Assembly (NCBI GenBank): GCA_963721175.1
Contig: CAVRIG010000007.1
Coordinates: 62,001 to 126,000 of the forward strand
Direction of reading: 5' to 3'
Length of the DNA: 64,000 bases
DNA from: Aliishimia sp963721175
GTDB taxonomy: Bacteria; Pseudomonadota; Alphaproteobacteria; Rhodobacterales; Rhodobacteraceae
The notes beneath the pieces are model-generated. The model did no database searches. It saw only the letters and a list, made by a program, of their open reading frames with translations, and was not told where the DNA came from. A program made the position numbers and the translations under genes. Below are positions 18,794 to 29,491 of the stretch, piece by piece; position 1 is the first letter of the stretch; every line of letters starts with the position of its first letter.

Positions 18794-19977
18794 TGTTCGA
18801 GACGCTCAAGGACCTGCCCGCCGACAAGATCCTGATGCTGATGCAGCTCTACAAGGACGACCCGCGGGATCAGAAGATCGACCTGGGCGTCGGCGTCTAC
18901 AAGGATGCCGAAGGCCGCACGCCGGTGATGAAGGCCGTGAAGGCCGCGGAGAAGCGGATCTGGGAAGAGCAGGAGACCAAGGCCTATACCGGGCTTGCGG
19001 GCGATCCGGCCTTTGCCGATGCGATGATCGACCTGGTGCTGAACGGTGCAGTGCCGCGCGACAGCATCGCGGCGGTGGCGACCCCGGGCGGGACAGGCGC
19101 CTGCCGGCAGGCGTTCGAGCTCATCCAGATGGCCCGCCCCAGCCCGCGCGTGTTCGTCTCCGACCCGACATGGCCCAACCACCTGTCGATCCTGAAGCAC
19201 CTGGGTATGCAGGTCGTGCAATACCGCTACTTCGACTCCGATACCGGCGGCGTGGACATGAACGGCATGCTGGAGGATATCGCGGACGCCGGACAGGATG
19301 ACGTGGTCCTGGTGCATGGCTGCTGCCACAACCCGACGGGCGCGAACCTGAACAGCTCGGAGTGGGATGCGGTCATCGCTTCGCTGCAGAAGACCGGGGC
19401 GACGGCGATGGTCGACATTGCCTACCAAGGCTTCGGCGACGGGCTCGACGCGGATGCAGCGGCCACGCGGAAGCTGGCATCGGAGCTGCCGGAACTGCTG
19501 ATCGCGGCGAGCTGCTCGAAGAATTTCGGGGTCTACCGCGAACGCACCGGGCTTCTGATGCTGGTGTCGAAGGATACCGGCGCGCGCCAGGTGAACCAAG
19601 GAAACTTGAACTATCTCAACCGCCAGAACTATTCCTTTCCGCCGGATCACGGGGCGCGCGTGGTGACGACGGTGCTGACCGACCCCGACCTGCGCGCGGA
19701 TTGGCAGAGTGAACTCGAGGCCGTGCGCCTGTCGATGCTGGAGTTGCGCGAGCAACTGGCGGGCGAGCTTCAGAGACTGTCCGGCTCCGACCGCTTCGGG
19801 TTCCTGGCGCAGCACCGCGGCATGTTCTCGCGCCTCGGCACGAGCGCGGAGATGGTCGAGAAGCTGCGCAAGGACCACGGCATCTACATGGTGGGCGACA
19901 GCCGGATGAACATCGCCGGGTTGAACAAGCGCACTGTGCCGATCCTCGCCAAGGCCATCATCGACTGTGGAATCTGA
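18793..19977 (+). CDS. tyrB: Aromatic amino acid / aspartate aminotransferase (class I, PLP)
   Basis: A 394-aa class-I fold-type-I aminotransferase of the AspC/TyrB branch: MFETLKDLPADKILMLMQ start, KIDLGVGVYKDAEGRTPVM, YTGLAGDP, HGCCHNPTGAN, and the PLP lysine in SCSKNFGVYRERTG near residue 245. The terminal substrate arginine is present in DSRMNIAGLN. It transfers amino groups between aromatic or acidic amino acids and 2-oxoglutarate. It is translationally coupled to sseA. I prefer TyrB, but AspC-like specificity cannot be excluded by sequence. Confidence 0.88.
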   Translation: MFETLKDLPADKILMLMQLYKDDPRDQKIDLGVGVYKDAEGRTPVMKAVKAAEKRIWEEQETKAYTGLAGDPAFADAMIDLVLNGAVPRDSIAAVATPGGTGACRQAFELIQMARPSPRVFVSDPTWPNHLSILKHLGMQVVQYRYFDSDTGGVDMNGMLEDIADAGQDDVVLVHGCCHNPTGANLNSSEWDAVIASLQKTGATAMVDIAYQGFGDGLDADAAATRKLASELPELLIAASCSKNFGVYRERTGLLMLVSKDTGARQVNQGNLNYLNRQNYSFPPDHGARVVTTVLTDPDLRADWQSELEAVRLSMLELREQLAGELQRLSGSDRFGFLAQHRGMFSRLGTSAEMVEKLRKDHGIYMVGDSRMNIAGLNKRTVPILAKAIIDCGI

Positions 19978-20089
19978 CCGCGCCACCTCACCGCAAGATC
20001 TCATTCGGCCTTCGGCACGACCGTTGAATTGCGCGCGGTGCGAAGACCTCTGCAATGCATGAAACCCGGCAACTGGACCGGGCTTCGGA

Positions 20090-20120
20090 ATGAAAACGCC
20101 CGGGCGCGAACGCCCGGGCG
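20090..20120 (-). terminator. Rho-independent terminator of glnK-amtB
   Basis: CGCCCGGGCG occurs twice as an inverted repeat around a CGAA loop (20097-20106 and 20111-20120). On the minus strand the hairpin is followed by TTTTCATT. It lies 25 bp after the amtB stop. This 10-bp all-GC stem is one of the strongest terminators in the window. Confidence 0.85.
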
Positions 20121-20144
20121 AAGTGCAACCGATTTAGATTAGGC

Positions 20145-21482
<1,338 letters not shown>

Positions 21483-21512
21483 GGATCTAGATCCCCTTTG
21501 TCCCACGCGTCT

Positions 21513-21851
21513 TCAAAGCGCGTCTTCGTTGGTTTCGCCCGTGCGCACCCGGACCGCCTGATCCACGTCGAGCACGAATATCTTGCCGTCGCCGATCTTG
21601 CCGGTCTGGGCGGTCTTGGTGATGGTCTCCACGATCTGGTCGGCCATCGAGGTCGGCACGACGACCTCGACCTTGACCTTCGGCACGAAGTTCACGGCGT
21701 ATTCGGCGCCGCGATAGATCTCCGTGTGGCCGGATTGCGATCCGAAGCCCTTGATCTCGGTCACCATCATTCCCCGCACGCCCGCGTCGGTCAGTGCCTC
21801 CCGCACCTCCTCCAGCTTGAACGGCTTGATTGTCGCTATGATCAGTTTCAC
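21513..21851 (-). CDS. glnK: Nitrogen regulatory protein PII (GlnK)
   Basis: A 112-aa PII signal-transduction protein that senses 2-oxoglutarate, ATP and ADP. The GTG start at 21851 (read as MKLIIATIKPFKL) gives the canonical length; the longer in-frame extension is not family-like. The T-loop carries the uridylylation site Tyr51 in EIYRGAEYAV. The B-loop TGKIGDGKIFV and the C-terminal VRVRTGETNEDAL are intact. AmtB follows, so GlnK probably gates that channel. The 255-bp AT-rich leader to the divergent penicillin-binding protein presumably holds nitrogen control, but I found no convincing sigma-54 core. Confidence 0.95.
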   Translation of the reverse strand: MKLIIATIKPFKLEEVREALTDAGVRGMMVTEIKGFGSQSGHTEIYRGAEYAVNFVPKVKVEVVVPTSMADQIVETITKTAQTGKIGDGKIFVLDVDQAVRVRTGETNEDAL

Positions 21852-22106
21852 CCTTGTCCCCTTTGTCTCAGCAGGTCGCATGCAATGATCTGCTGAAGAC
21901 AAACCGAATGGCCGCCGGGTTGGGGAGTGTCGCGTTGGACAAACGCGGCGAAATGCGCCGGCGTGTGCCTAAAAATGTTGCACGCCACGCGTTCTGCACA
22001 AAAATTATGCGAAAATGGAATCGCTTTTCAGACGGTCCGTGGCTAAACATCGACGGTCCGACCAGTTAGATTGTTCATCAAAGAGCAGAGACCGGGCAGG
22101 GGTCAC
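21852..22106 (-). promoter_or_regulatory. Divergent AT-rich promoter region between glnK and the penicillin-binding protein
   Basis: The 255 bp are distinctly AT-rich around 21970-22030. They contain two direct TGCAC elements about 17 bp apart (near 21980 and 21996) flanked by A/T runs, which may be a regulator site for glnK. No GG-N10-GC sigma-54 element in the expected position was found. Position and base composition support a promoter region; the individual elements are unproven. Confidence 0.35.
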
Positions 22107-24293
22107 ATGACAAATTCATCGCGCAGGCGGAAACCGCTGGTGGCCGACAAGCGCACATCAAGAACGAGCGGGCCCGGCCGGAAACCGCCGCGCAAGCCAA
22201 AGCGGACCCGGACGCGCCGGACTGCGCGCCGTGGTGGCATTCGCGGGTTCTTCGGGGGCATCTTGCGCTGGATGCTGCGCCTGGCCTGGCTGATCACCTC
22301 GCGCGCGGCCCTGATCGTGGCCCTGATCCTCGCGCTTTTGGTCGGGTACGAATACACCAAGATTCCGCCGCTGGAGCGCCTGCTCGACGGGCGCGCGCGG
22401 GGCTCGGTCACTTTGCTGGACCGCCAGGGCGAGGTCTTTGCCTGGCGCGGCGACCAGTATGGCGGGGCCGTGACGGCGGACAGTATCAGCCCGCACCTGA
22501 AGAATGCGGTGATCGCGACGGAGGATCGTCGCTTCTACCGGCATTTCGGCCTGAGCCCGCGCGGGATCGCGAGCGCGGTCAAGATCAACCTGTCGGAGGG
22601 TCGGGGACCGCTGTCGGGCCACGGCGGGTCGACGATCACCCAGCAGACGGCCAAGCTCCTGTGTCTCGGCCAGGAGTACGAGGCGTCCGAATGGGAGAGC
22701 GAGACCGACTACATCAACCACTGCCGTCGGGGATCGCTGCAGCGCAAGGCGCAGGAGGCGCTCTATGCTTTGGCCATGGAGGTGAAGTATTCCAAGGACG
22801 AAATCCTCTCGATCTATCTGAACCGCGCCTATTTCGGCGGTGGCGCCTATGGCGCCGAGGCCGCGATGCAGCGATATTTCGGCAAGCCGGCCTCGGCCGC
22901 CAACCCCGCCGAAGCGGCGATGCTGGCTGGATTACTGACGGCCCCGTCGGTCTATTCCCCCACCAACCAGCTCGACCGGTCGCAGGAACGCGCCGCGACG
23001 GTGATCCGGCTGATGCGGGAGCAGGACTACCTGACCGAAGCCGAAGCGGCGAAGTGGCAGGCCAACCCTGCGACCCTGTCGGAAGCCGCCGAAGCCGATT
23101 CCGGCGGCTACTTCGCCGATTGGGTCATGTCGAGCGGTCCGGAGTTCTTCACGCGCAGTTCGAACTCCGACGTCTTCATTCGCACCACGCTCGACCAGCG
23201 CATCCAGAAGGCCGCGGAAGCAGGGCTGAAGCAGGTCTTCGAGGACAAGGTCAAGGACGGCTCCGACGCGCAGGCCGCCGTCGTCGTGATGAGCGCCGAT
23301 GGCGCCGTGCGTGCCATGGTGGGTGGGCGCAAGACCAACGTGGTCGGGTCGTTCAACCGCGCGACGCAGGCGATGCGGCAGACCGGTTCCGCGTTCAAGC
23401 CCTTCGTCTATGCCACGGCGCTAGACCTCGGCTACAGCCCGCTCGACACGATCGTGGATGAACCGTTCTGCATGGACATTCCCGGGTCGGGCCAATGGTG
23501 CCCGGAGAACTACAGCCGCAAGCATTTCGGGCAGGTCACGCTGACGCAAGCCTTGCAGAACTCACTGAACGTCCCGGCGGTGAAGGTGTCCGAATCCGTC
23601 GGTCGGGACCTCGTGCGCCGGGTCGCGAGCGAGTTCGGAATCCAGAGCGATCTGGCCGCCGGCCCGGCGCTGGCGCTGGGCGCGTCGGAAAGCACGCTGC
23701 TGGAAATGACGGGCGCCTATGCGGGTATCCTCAACGGCGGGTCGGCGGTGACGCCCTACGGGCTGGAGGAGCTGCGCATGGCCGGAGACGAAACCCCGGT
23801 CATGACGGCGACGGGCGGGATCCGGGAGCGTGTGATACAGCAGGAGGCCGCGCAGCAACTGGTCTGGATGATGGAGAAGGTCGTCGCCGAAGGGACCGGC
23901 ACGCGCGCGCAGTTCGGCGGCCGCGAGATCGCCGGCAAGACGGGAACGACGCAGGCGGCGCGCGATGCCTGGTTCATCGGCTTCACCGCCGATTACGTGG
24001 CGGGTGTCTGGATGGGGTATGACGACAACACCCCGCTTTCGGGGGTCACCGGAAGCGGGCTTCCGGCCGAAATCTGGCGCGAAGTCATGGTGGGCGTCCA
24101 TGACGGACTGCCGGTCCGGCCGCTGCCGATGGTGGGCCCGCGCGGCGAAAGCGGCGGTTTCGGCGAGGATTTTCGGGACCTTCCCGTCAGCGGGCAGGAC
24201 CCCGCCTCGCTCATCGACTCGGTTCTCAACGACATCTTCGGCGCGGGGGGAGGTTCGAGTGACTCTCAGCCACGGAACGCCGGCAACCGCTGA
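22107..24293 (+). CDS. Bifunctional penicillin-binding protein (GT51 glycosyltransferase + transpeptidase)
   Basis: A 728-aa class-A PBP. A very basic cytoplasmic N-terminus (1-55, many Arg and Lys) precedes one membrane helix (about 61-80). The GT51 domain has the catalytic glutamate in ATEDRRFYRHFG and the GGSTITQQTAKLL motif. The transpeptidase domain has the serine in TGSAFKP (about 428), SLN and KTGTTQAA (about 610). It polymerises and cross-links peptidoglycan in the periplasm. I chose the ATG at 22107 (MTNSSRRR) after an AGGGG site; a start at 22071 is less supported. It is convergent with mlaC (8 bp apart). Confidence 0.92.
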   Translation: MTNSSRRRKPLVADKRTSRTSGPGRKPPRKPKRTRTRRTARRGGIRGFFGGILRWMLRLAWLITSRAALIVALILALLVGYEYTKIPPLERLLDGRARGSVTLLDRQGEVFAWRGDQYGGAVTADSISPHLKNAVIATEDRRFYRHFGLSPRGIASAVKINLSEGRGPLSGHGGSTITQQTAKLLCLGQEYEASEWESETDYINHCRRGSLQRKAQEALYALAMEVKYSKDEILSIYLNRAYFGGGAYGAEAAMQRYFGKPASAANPAEAAMLAGLLTAPSVYSPTNQLDRSQERAATVIRLMREQDYLTEAEAAKWQANPATLSEAAEADSGGYFADWVMSSGPEFFTRSSNSDVFIRTTLDQRIQKAAEAGLKQVFEDKVKDGSDAQAAVVVMSADGAVRAMVGGRKTNVVGSFNRATQAMRQTGSAFKPFVYATALDLGYSPLDTIVDEPFCMDIPGSGQWCPENYSRKHFGQVTLTQALQNSLNVPAVKVSESVGRDLVRRVASEFGIQSDLAAGPALALGASESTLLEMTGAYAGILNGGSAVTPYGLEELRMAGDETPVMTATGGIRERVIQQEAAQQLVWMMEKVVAEGTGTRAQFGGREIAGKTGTTQAARDAWFIGFTADYVAGVWMGYDDNTPLSGVTGSGLPAEIWREVMVGVHDGLPVRPLPMVGPRGESGGFGEDFRDLPVSGQDPASLIDSVLNDIFGAGGGSSDSQPRNAGNR

Positions 24294-24301
24294 CGTCCCG
24301 A

Positions 24302-24889
24302 TCAGCCCAAGCTGCCAAGCGCGGCGATCATCCGGTCTATGTCGCCGCCATTGCGGTCGAGGAGCGCGCCGACTTCACCGCGTTCGTTCAGCAGCATGTT
24401 GATGCCTTCGATATACATGTTGAAGAAGAGGTTCCTGCCGGTCCGATCCGACACGTGGAACGTGACCTCGAACGGCGCCTGGCCGGGAAGATAGGCGACA
24501 GTCCCGACTTCGTACCAGTTCTTGACCTGCTTCACGCTCTGCACTTCGAGGCGGCCGCCGATGAATTCACGAAACCGCTTGCCATACTTGCGGGCGAGGT
24601 AGGCCTGGAAGGCATCGGAAAACGCCCGCTTCTGCGCCGCGGTCGCCCGCCGTCCGTCCGCGCCCATGGCGTAAGCCGCGATGTAGGACGTGTCCGAATA
24701 TCGCGCGAAGATCCGCTGGAAATCTACGATCATCGCGTTCTGCGACTTCCCGCTCGCGATCACCGCGTTGATGTCGCGCACCGCTTGGTCGATCAGTTCG
24801 CGGGCGCCCGCTTCGGTGAGCGCGAATACGCCAGCGGGCAGCATGGCGGCGGCAGCCGAAAATCCCAGGATCACGTCACGGCGCTGCAT
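24302..24889 (-). CDS. mlaC: Phospholipid-binding periplasmic protein MlaC
   Basis: A 195-aa protein with an N-terminal signal peptide (MQRRDVILGFSAAAAMLPAG, ending VFA). The MlaC/Ttg2D domain carries FARYSDTSYIAAYAMG and the long segment FSDAFQAYLARKYGKRFREF. MlaC ferries phospholipids across the periplasm between the MlaA complex and the inner-membrane MlaFEDB transporter, preserving outer-membrane asymmetry. It starts 2 bp after the mlaA stop. The mlaFED genes are not in the window. Confidence 0.88.
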   Translation of the reverse strand: MQRRDVILGFSAAAAMLPAGVFALTEAGARELIDQAVRDINAVIASGKSQNAMIVDFQRIFARYSDTSYIAAYAMGADGRRATAAQKRAFSDAFQAYLARKYGKRFREFIGGRLEVQSVKQVKNWYEVGTVAYLPGQAPFEVTFHVSDRTGRNLFFNMYIEGINMLLNERGEVGALLDRNGGDIDRMIAALGSLG

Positions 24890-24891
24890 GG

Positions 24892-25626
24892 TCAGAATCC
24901 CTCTGTATCCAGATCGAACGGGTCGATCTGGGTGCTCTGGTCCTCAATTCCCAGTCTGAACCGACGGTTTTGGATATGGACCATCCGCGTCTGCGCGTAG
25001 CTGTCGGCGCTGTCGTAGAGGACGGAGTCGACAGTTTCGGAGTACCGGCCCCTGTTCCCGAGCGCCGCGCCCGCCCGTGAGGTCGGTCCGACATAGCGCT
25101 CCGGCCTGTCCAGATTGAAGTAGAGCGGGTTCGTGAAGAGATCCACGATCGTTCCCACCGCATCGCGGGTGGTGGTTGGCCCCAGAAACGGCCTTTCAAT
25201 ATACGCGCCTTCGGCGAACCCCCAGACATACAGGGTTTCGCCGAAATCCGCGTCATGCGGGTCCAGACCGAGGTCGGTGGCCACGTCAAAGATCCCCACA
25301 AGCCCAAGTGTCGAATTGATCAGGAACCGTGACACCGAAACGCCGGTACCGCGCAGATCGCCCTGAAGCAGGCTGTTGATGGTGATCCGGGGCTCGCCGA
25401 AATTCATCGCGAAGTTGCGGATGCTGTTCTGGACTCCCTCGGGAACGGTCTGCGAGTAGCTCAGTGCGGCCGGGCGAATCAGGTCCCGGTCCAGATCCTT
25501 GTTGAAGGCATGGACCTTGCGATTCCGCGTTTCGTACGGATCGTAGATGCCATCGGACGGATCGCGATCCATGCCGCCCGCGCAACCGGACAGCATGATC
25601 GCAACCGTAAAGAGAAATGAGCGCAT
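24892..25626 (-). CDS. mlaA: Outer-membrane lipoprotein MlaA (VacJ)
   Basis: A 244-aa lipoprotein. The ATG at 25626 gives a signal peptide with lipobox LSGC (Cys15); a TTG at 25662 would extend it less plausibly. Diagnostic segments are DPYETRNRKVHAFNKDLDRD, the FAMNFGEPRITINSLLQGD region and GLDPHDADFGETLYVWG. MlaA removes mislocalised phospholipid from the outer leaflet of the outer membrane and passes it to MlaC, whose gene is next. The 195-bp region to the divergent secretion genes should hold its promoter. Confidence 0.9.
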   Translation of the reverse strand: MRSFLFTVAIMLSGCAGGMDRDPSDGIYDPYETRNRKVHAFNKDLDRDLIRPAALSYSQTVPEGVQNSIRNFAMNFGEPRITINSLLQGDLRGTGVSVSRFLINSTLGLVGIFDVATDLGLDPHDADFGETLYVWGFAEGAYIERPFLGPTTTRDAVGTIVDLFTNPLYFNLDRPERYVGPTSRAGAALGNRGRYSETVDSVLYDSADSYAQTRMVHIQNRRFRLGIEDQSTQIDPFDLDTEGF

Positions 25627-25821
25627 TCCTGCGACTTTCTTAACCGTCTCGGAGCGTGGCAATGGAAATCCCTGGTCAATGATTCTATGGCTTACCTAAC
25701 ATTCAGATGCTGGAAGCCCAGCCCGAAGACGGCCCATGGGGTGCTTCGTGGTTGGTAAAGTGACAGGCATCACAAGGAAGTTCCAGACCGGTCGTGGAGA
25801 TTGATCCGGCACAGAGGAAAG

Positions 25822-27558
25822 ATGCGGATGCAGGGTAAACAGAACGGCCGTGAAGAACTTCGCGCGGCACGGCGGCAAAGCCGTGGGCTCTACTGGGCGG
25901 TGGGCGTCTTCAGTTTCTTTGCCAACCTGCTGATGCTGACCGGCCCGCTTTACATGCTGCAGGTCTATGACCGCGTGCTTGGATCCCGATCCGAGGAGAC
26001 CCTGCTCGCGTTGTCGTTGCTCGTCATTTTCCTCTACGGAATCATGGGTTTGATGGAATTCGTGCGCGGTCGAGTCATGGGCCGTGCGGGAGCGCGATTC
26101 CAGTCGGCACTCGATCGGCGCGTGTTCGAGGCGGTGACGCGCAAGGCCGCCCTGTCGCCGGATACGAGGACCCAGAGCGGGTTGCAGGATCTCGAATCGA
26201 TCCGACGCCTGATGACCGCTCCGGTCCTGATGGCGATTTTCGACATGCCATGGACGCCTATCTTTCTCGCGGGCATCTTTCTCTTCCATCCGCTCATGGG
26301 ATGGCTCGCGGTTCTCGGCGGATCGATGCTGGTCCTGATCACGGTCTTCAACCAGGTGCTCTCGCGCGGACCGAATCTTCGATCGAGCGCTGCGGAAATG
26401 CAGGCCGGCAGCATGTCCGGCCAAATGCGCACCGAAGCCGAGATGCTGCAGTCCATGGGGATGGAAGGTGCGGCATACCGCCGCTGGCAGTCCGCGCGCG
26501 GCACCGCGCTGAGCGAGGGGATTTCCGCAGCGGATGTGGGCGGCGGGTTCAGCGCCATGACCAAGTCGCTGAGGCTGTTCCTGCAGTCGGCGATGCTCGG
26601 GCTCGGGGCATGGCTGGTGTTGCAGAACGAATTGACGCCGGGTGCCATGATCGCGGGGTCGATCCTGCTTGGCCGCGCGCTGGCCCCGATCGAACTGGCC
26701 GTCGGTCAGTGGACGATCGTGCAGCGGGCGACGAAGGGTTGGCAGAACCTCTGCGAGCTGCTGAGCGAGGTCACGCCGAGACAGCCGCGAACGGCCCTGC
26801 CAAAACCGCGCGCGCGTCTCGAAGCCAAGGGTCTGACGGTGCTGCCGCCGGGCGAACGCCAGGCGTCGCTCAAATCGGTGAATTTCCTGCTGGAACCCGG
26901 TCAGGCGATGGGCGTGATCGGCCCGTCCGGATCCGGCAAGACCACGCTCGCACGGGCGATCACCGGACTTTGGCGACCTGCCGGAGGATGGGTCCGGCTC
27001 GATGGGGCGGCGCTCGACCAGTACGACCCGGATGTGCTGGGCGGGCTGATCGGATATCTGCCGCAGCGGGTCCAGCTCTTCGACGGATCGATCGCCGAGA
27101 ACATTGCCCGTCTGGCCGATGTTCCCGACGATGCCAAGGTCGTCGCCGCAGCACAGAAGGCGGCGGCGCACCAGATGATCCTGGACCTGCCCAACGGCTA
27201 TGACACGCAGATCCGGGAAGGACAGAGCCGGCTGTCCGGCGGTCAGATCCAGCGTATCGGACTGGCACGGGCGCTCTACGATGATCCGGTCATCATTGTG
27301 CTCGACGAACCGAACTCGAACCTCGACAACGAAGGCAGCGCCGCGCTCAACCGGGCGATTCGCGCACTCAAGACGGAGGGCAGATCGGTCCTGATCATGG
27401 CACACCGCCCGAACGCCATTCAGGAATGCGACACGCTGCTGGTCATGGAAAACGGCATGCGTATGGCCTTCGGTCCAAAGGACGAAGTGCTGAAGGCGAC
27501 CGTGCGCAATCATCAGGAGTTGGCCATGAGCGGAGCGGACAAGGGAGGCGTGACATGA
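25822..27558 (+). CDS. Type I secretion ABC transporter ATPase/permease (PrtD/LapB-like)
   Basis: A 578-aa fusion of a six-helix permease (about 25-310) and an ABC ATPase. The permease opens with GVFSFFANLLMLTGPLYMLQ and VYDRVLGSRSEETL, typical of the PrtD/HasD branch without an N-terminal C39 domain. Walker A is GPSGSGKTT (about 367), signature LSGGQ (about 470) and Walker B IIVLDEPNSNLD (about 491). It exports unfolded RTX-type proteins through a trimeric channel. AGAGG lies 4 bp before the ATG at 25822 and 10 bp before a second ATG at 25828, so either could be used. The cognate outer-membrane TolC and the cargo are not here. Confidence 0.88.
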   Translation: MRMQGKQNGREELRAARRQSRGLYWAVGVFSFFANLLMLTGPLYMLQVYDRVLGSRSEETLLALSLLVIFLYGIMGLMEFVRGRVMGRAGARFQSALDRRVFEAVTRKAALSPDTRTQSGLQDLESIRRLMTAPVLMAIFDMPWTPIFLAGIFLFHPLMGWLAVLGGSMLVLITVFNQVLSRGPNLRSSAAEMQAGSMSGQMRTEAEMLQSMGMEGAAYRRWQSARGTALSEGISAADVGGGFSAMTKSLRLFLQSAMLGLGAWLVLQNELTPGAMIAGSILLGRALAPIELAVGQWTIVQRATKGWQNLCELLSEVTPRQPRTALPKPRARLEAKGLTVLPPGERQASLKSVNFLLEPGQAMGVIGPSGSGKTTLARAITGLWRPAGGWVRLDGAALDQYDPDVLGGLIGYLPQRVQLFDGSIAENIARLADVPDDAKVVAAAQKAAAHQMILDLPNGYDTQIREGQSRLSGGQIQRIGLARALYDDPVIIVLDEPNSNLDNEGSAALNRAIRALKTEGRSVLIMAHRPNAIQECDTLLVMENGMRMAFGPKDEVLKATVRNHQELAMSGADKGGVT

Positions 27559-28859
27559 ATACCGAAAACGCGTGGTCCGCGCGTTGGCCACTGATCGTCG
27601 GTTTCGTGGGCCTGGCGATTCTCGTGGGTGGTTTCGGCACCTGGTCGGTTCGGACGCAGATCGCCGGTGCCGTGGTCGCGACCGGACGGATCGAGGTGGA
27701 GCGCAACCGACAGGTCGTGCAGCACCCCACCGGCGGTGTCGTGGCGGAGATCCGGGTGAACGAAGGCGATGTCGTCGAAGCGGGCGACCTGCTGATCGAA
27801 CTCGATCCCACGCGGCTAACCTCGCAACTGGTGATCACCGAGGGGCAACTCTTCGAGAGCATTGCCCGCCGCGGGCGACTCGAGGCCGAACGCAATGACG
27901 CGGAGGAAGTGACCTTCCTTCCCGAACTGGTGGAGCTCGCAGCCGAAAACGAGGAAGTTGCCGAGCTGATGGAAGGCCAGCGCAACCTGTTCCATGCCCG
28001 CCGGGACACGCTGTCCAAGTCGCAGGAACAGCTGGAGAAACGCCAGTCGCAGATCGGCAACCAGATCGAGGGTATCGATGCGCAGATCGTATCTCTCGAA
28101 GAGCAGCTGGAACTGATCGAGGAGGAGATGGGCAACCAGCAGAGCCTCTTCGACCGCGGTCTCGCCCAGGCCAGCACGCTTCTGGCGCTGCGCCGGAACG
28201 CGGCCAACCTGAGGGGGCAGCTGGGCGAACTGGCGGCGAACCGCGCCGAGGCAGAAGCCCGCATCACCGAGACCGAGATCGAGGAGCTGTCCTTGATAAC
28301 GCAGCGTCGTGAAGACGCGATCACGCAGCTGCGTGACATGCGCCACAACGAGCTCGAATTGCGCGAGCAGCGTGCGGCCACGAAGGAAGAGCTGGACCGG
28401 CTGGATGTCCGCGCTCCGGTCTCCGGTATCGTCTACAGCATGACGGTGCAGACCCCGCGGTCGGTCGTCCAGGCGGCGGAGCCGATCCTGTATCTCGTGC
28501 CGCAGGACCGTCCGCTGGTCATCGCGGCTCAGGTCGATCCGGTGCATATCGACCAGGTTCTCGTCGGCCAGTCGGTCAACCTGCGATTTTCCGCGCTCGA
28601 TCAGCGCACGACGCCGGAGCTCGTGGGGCAGGTCTCCCTGATCTCGGCCGACGCCTTCGAGGACGAAGCGACGCGCGCCACCTATTACCGCGCCGAGATC
28701 GTTCTGGCGCCGGGAGAGATCGACCGTCTGGGTTCGGGCGTGGTCCTGATCCCCGGGATGCCGGTCGAGGCGTTCATTCGGACCGCGGACCGGTCGCCGC
28801 TGGCCTACCTGACCAAGCCGTTGCGGGATTACTTCATCCGGGCGTTCCGCGAAACCTGA
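27555..28859 (+). CDS. Type I secretion membrane-fusion protein (HlyD/PrtE family)
   Basis: A 434-aa adaptor. A short cytoplasmic start and one membrane helix (about 12-32) precede a lipoyl/barrel-sandwich half (QHPTGGVVAEIRVNEGDVVE). A long coiled-coil hairpin (about 100-280, Glu- and Gln-rich) and the second half (LDVRAPVSGIVYSMTVQTPR) follow, then the beta-barrel and a C-terminal RDYFIRAFRET typical of PrtE/HlyD. It links the ABC transporter to TolC. Its ATG overlaps the transporter stop as ATGA, so the two are coupled. Confidence 0.9.
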   Translation: MNTENAWSARWPLIVGFVGLAILVGGFGTWSVRTQIAGAVVATGRIEVERNRQVVQHPTGGVVAEIRVNEGDVVEAGDLLIELDPTRLTSQLVITEGQLFESIARRGRLEAERNDAEEVTFLPELVELAAENEEVAELMEGQRNLFHARRDTLSKSQEQLEKRQSQIGNQIEGIDAQIVSLEEQLELIEEEMGNQQSLFDRGLAQASTLLALRRNAANLRGQLGELAANRAEAEARITETEIEELSLITQRREDAITQLRDMRHNELELREQRAATKEELDRLDVRAPVSGIVYSMTVQTPRSVVQAAEPILYLVPQDRPLVIAAQVDPVHIDQVLVGQSVNLRFSALDQRTTPELVGQVSLISADAFEDEATRATYYRAEIVLAPGEIDRLGSGVVLIPGMPVEAFIRTADRSPLAYLTKPLRDYFIRAFRET

Positions 28860-29032
28860 CCTGCTGATGGGCGGGGTTTCGCCGCCGCCCGGCACGATCG
28901 CTGGCAGGTTGACCCGCGGGCGTCTGTGTTGCCTGCCGGGCTCTCTCGCCGCACGCCGCCTTCCGGGTGCCGCGCAAATGGTCTAGCGTGCAGGCGAATC
29001 CGAACACCGCACGCAGGAGGCGCAGGTCCATC

Positions 29033-29491
29033 ATGTCCATATCCGCAAGGCTCGCCGACAGGGGCATCGAACTGCCCGAAGCCAATGCACCCGCAGCCAA
29101 CTACATTCCATACGTGCAGGTGGGCAATCTGCTGTTCGTCTCCGGCCAGATCTCGGCGAACGCGGACGGGCTGATCACAGGCAAGATCGGCGCCGACCTG
29201 ACGGTCGAGGAAGGTGCGGCCGCCGCGCAGCGCTGCGCGCTCAGCCTGCTGGCGCAGGTCAAGGCGGCCTGCGACGGCGACATGGACCGGCTGGTGCGCG
29301 TGGTGAAGCTGACCGGTTTCGTCAATTCCACGCCCGACTTCACCGAGCAGCCCCAGGTGGTCAACGGCGCGTCCGATTTCCTGGTCGAGGCGCTGGGCGA
29401 CGCCGGCCGCCATTCCCGTTCCGCCGTCTCCGCAGGCTCGCTGCCGCTCGGGGTCGCGGTCGAGATCGAGGGCATCTTCGAGATCGCATGA
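29033..29491 (+). CDS. RidA (YjgF/YER057c/UK114) family protein
   Basis: A 152-aa trimer-forming protein of the longer RidA subgroup (about 150 aa, COG0251-like). Members hydrolyse reactive enamine/imine intermediates from PLP enzymes. Markers are YVQVGNLLFVSGQI, the KLTGFVNSTPDF stretch, and GRHSRSAVSAGSLPLGVAVE near the end, where the family arginine lies. The ATG at 29033 (MSISARLADR) is preferred to a longer upstream start. Its stop overlaps the ATG of the phosphodiesterase gene (ATGA). Confidence 0.88.
   Translation: MSISARLADRGIELPEANAPAANYIPYVQVGNLLFVSGQISANADGLITGKIGADLTVEEGAAAAQRCALSLLAQVKAACDGDMDRLVRVVKLTGFVNSTPDFTEQPQVVNGASDFLVEALGDAGRHSRSAVSAGSLPLGVAVEIEGIFEIA

Noticed and set aside
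21852..22106. Sigma-54 promoter for glnK
   Set aside because: I looked for GG-N10-GC with TGGCAC/TTGCA flanks on the minus strand and found no good match.
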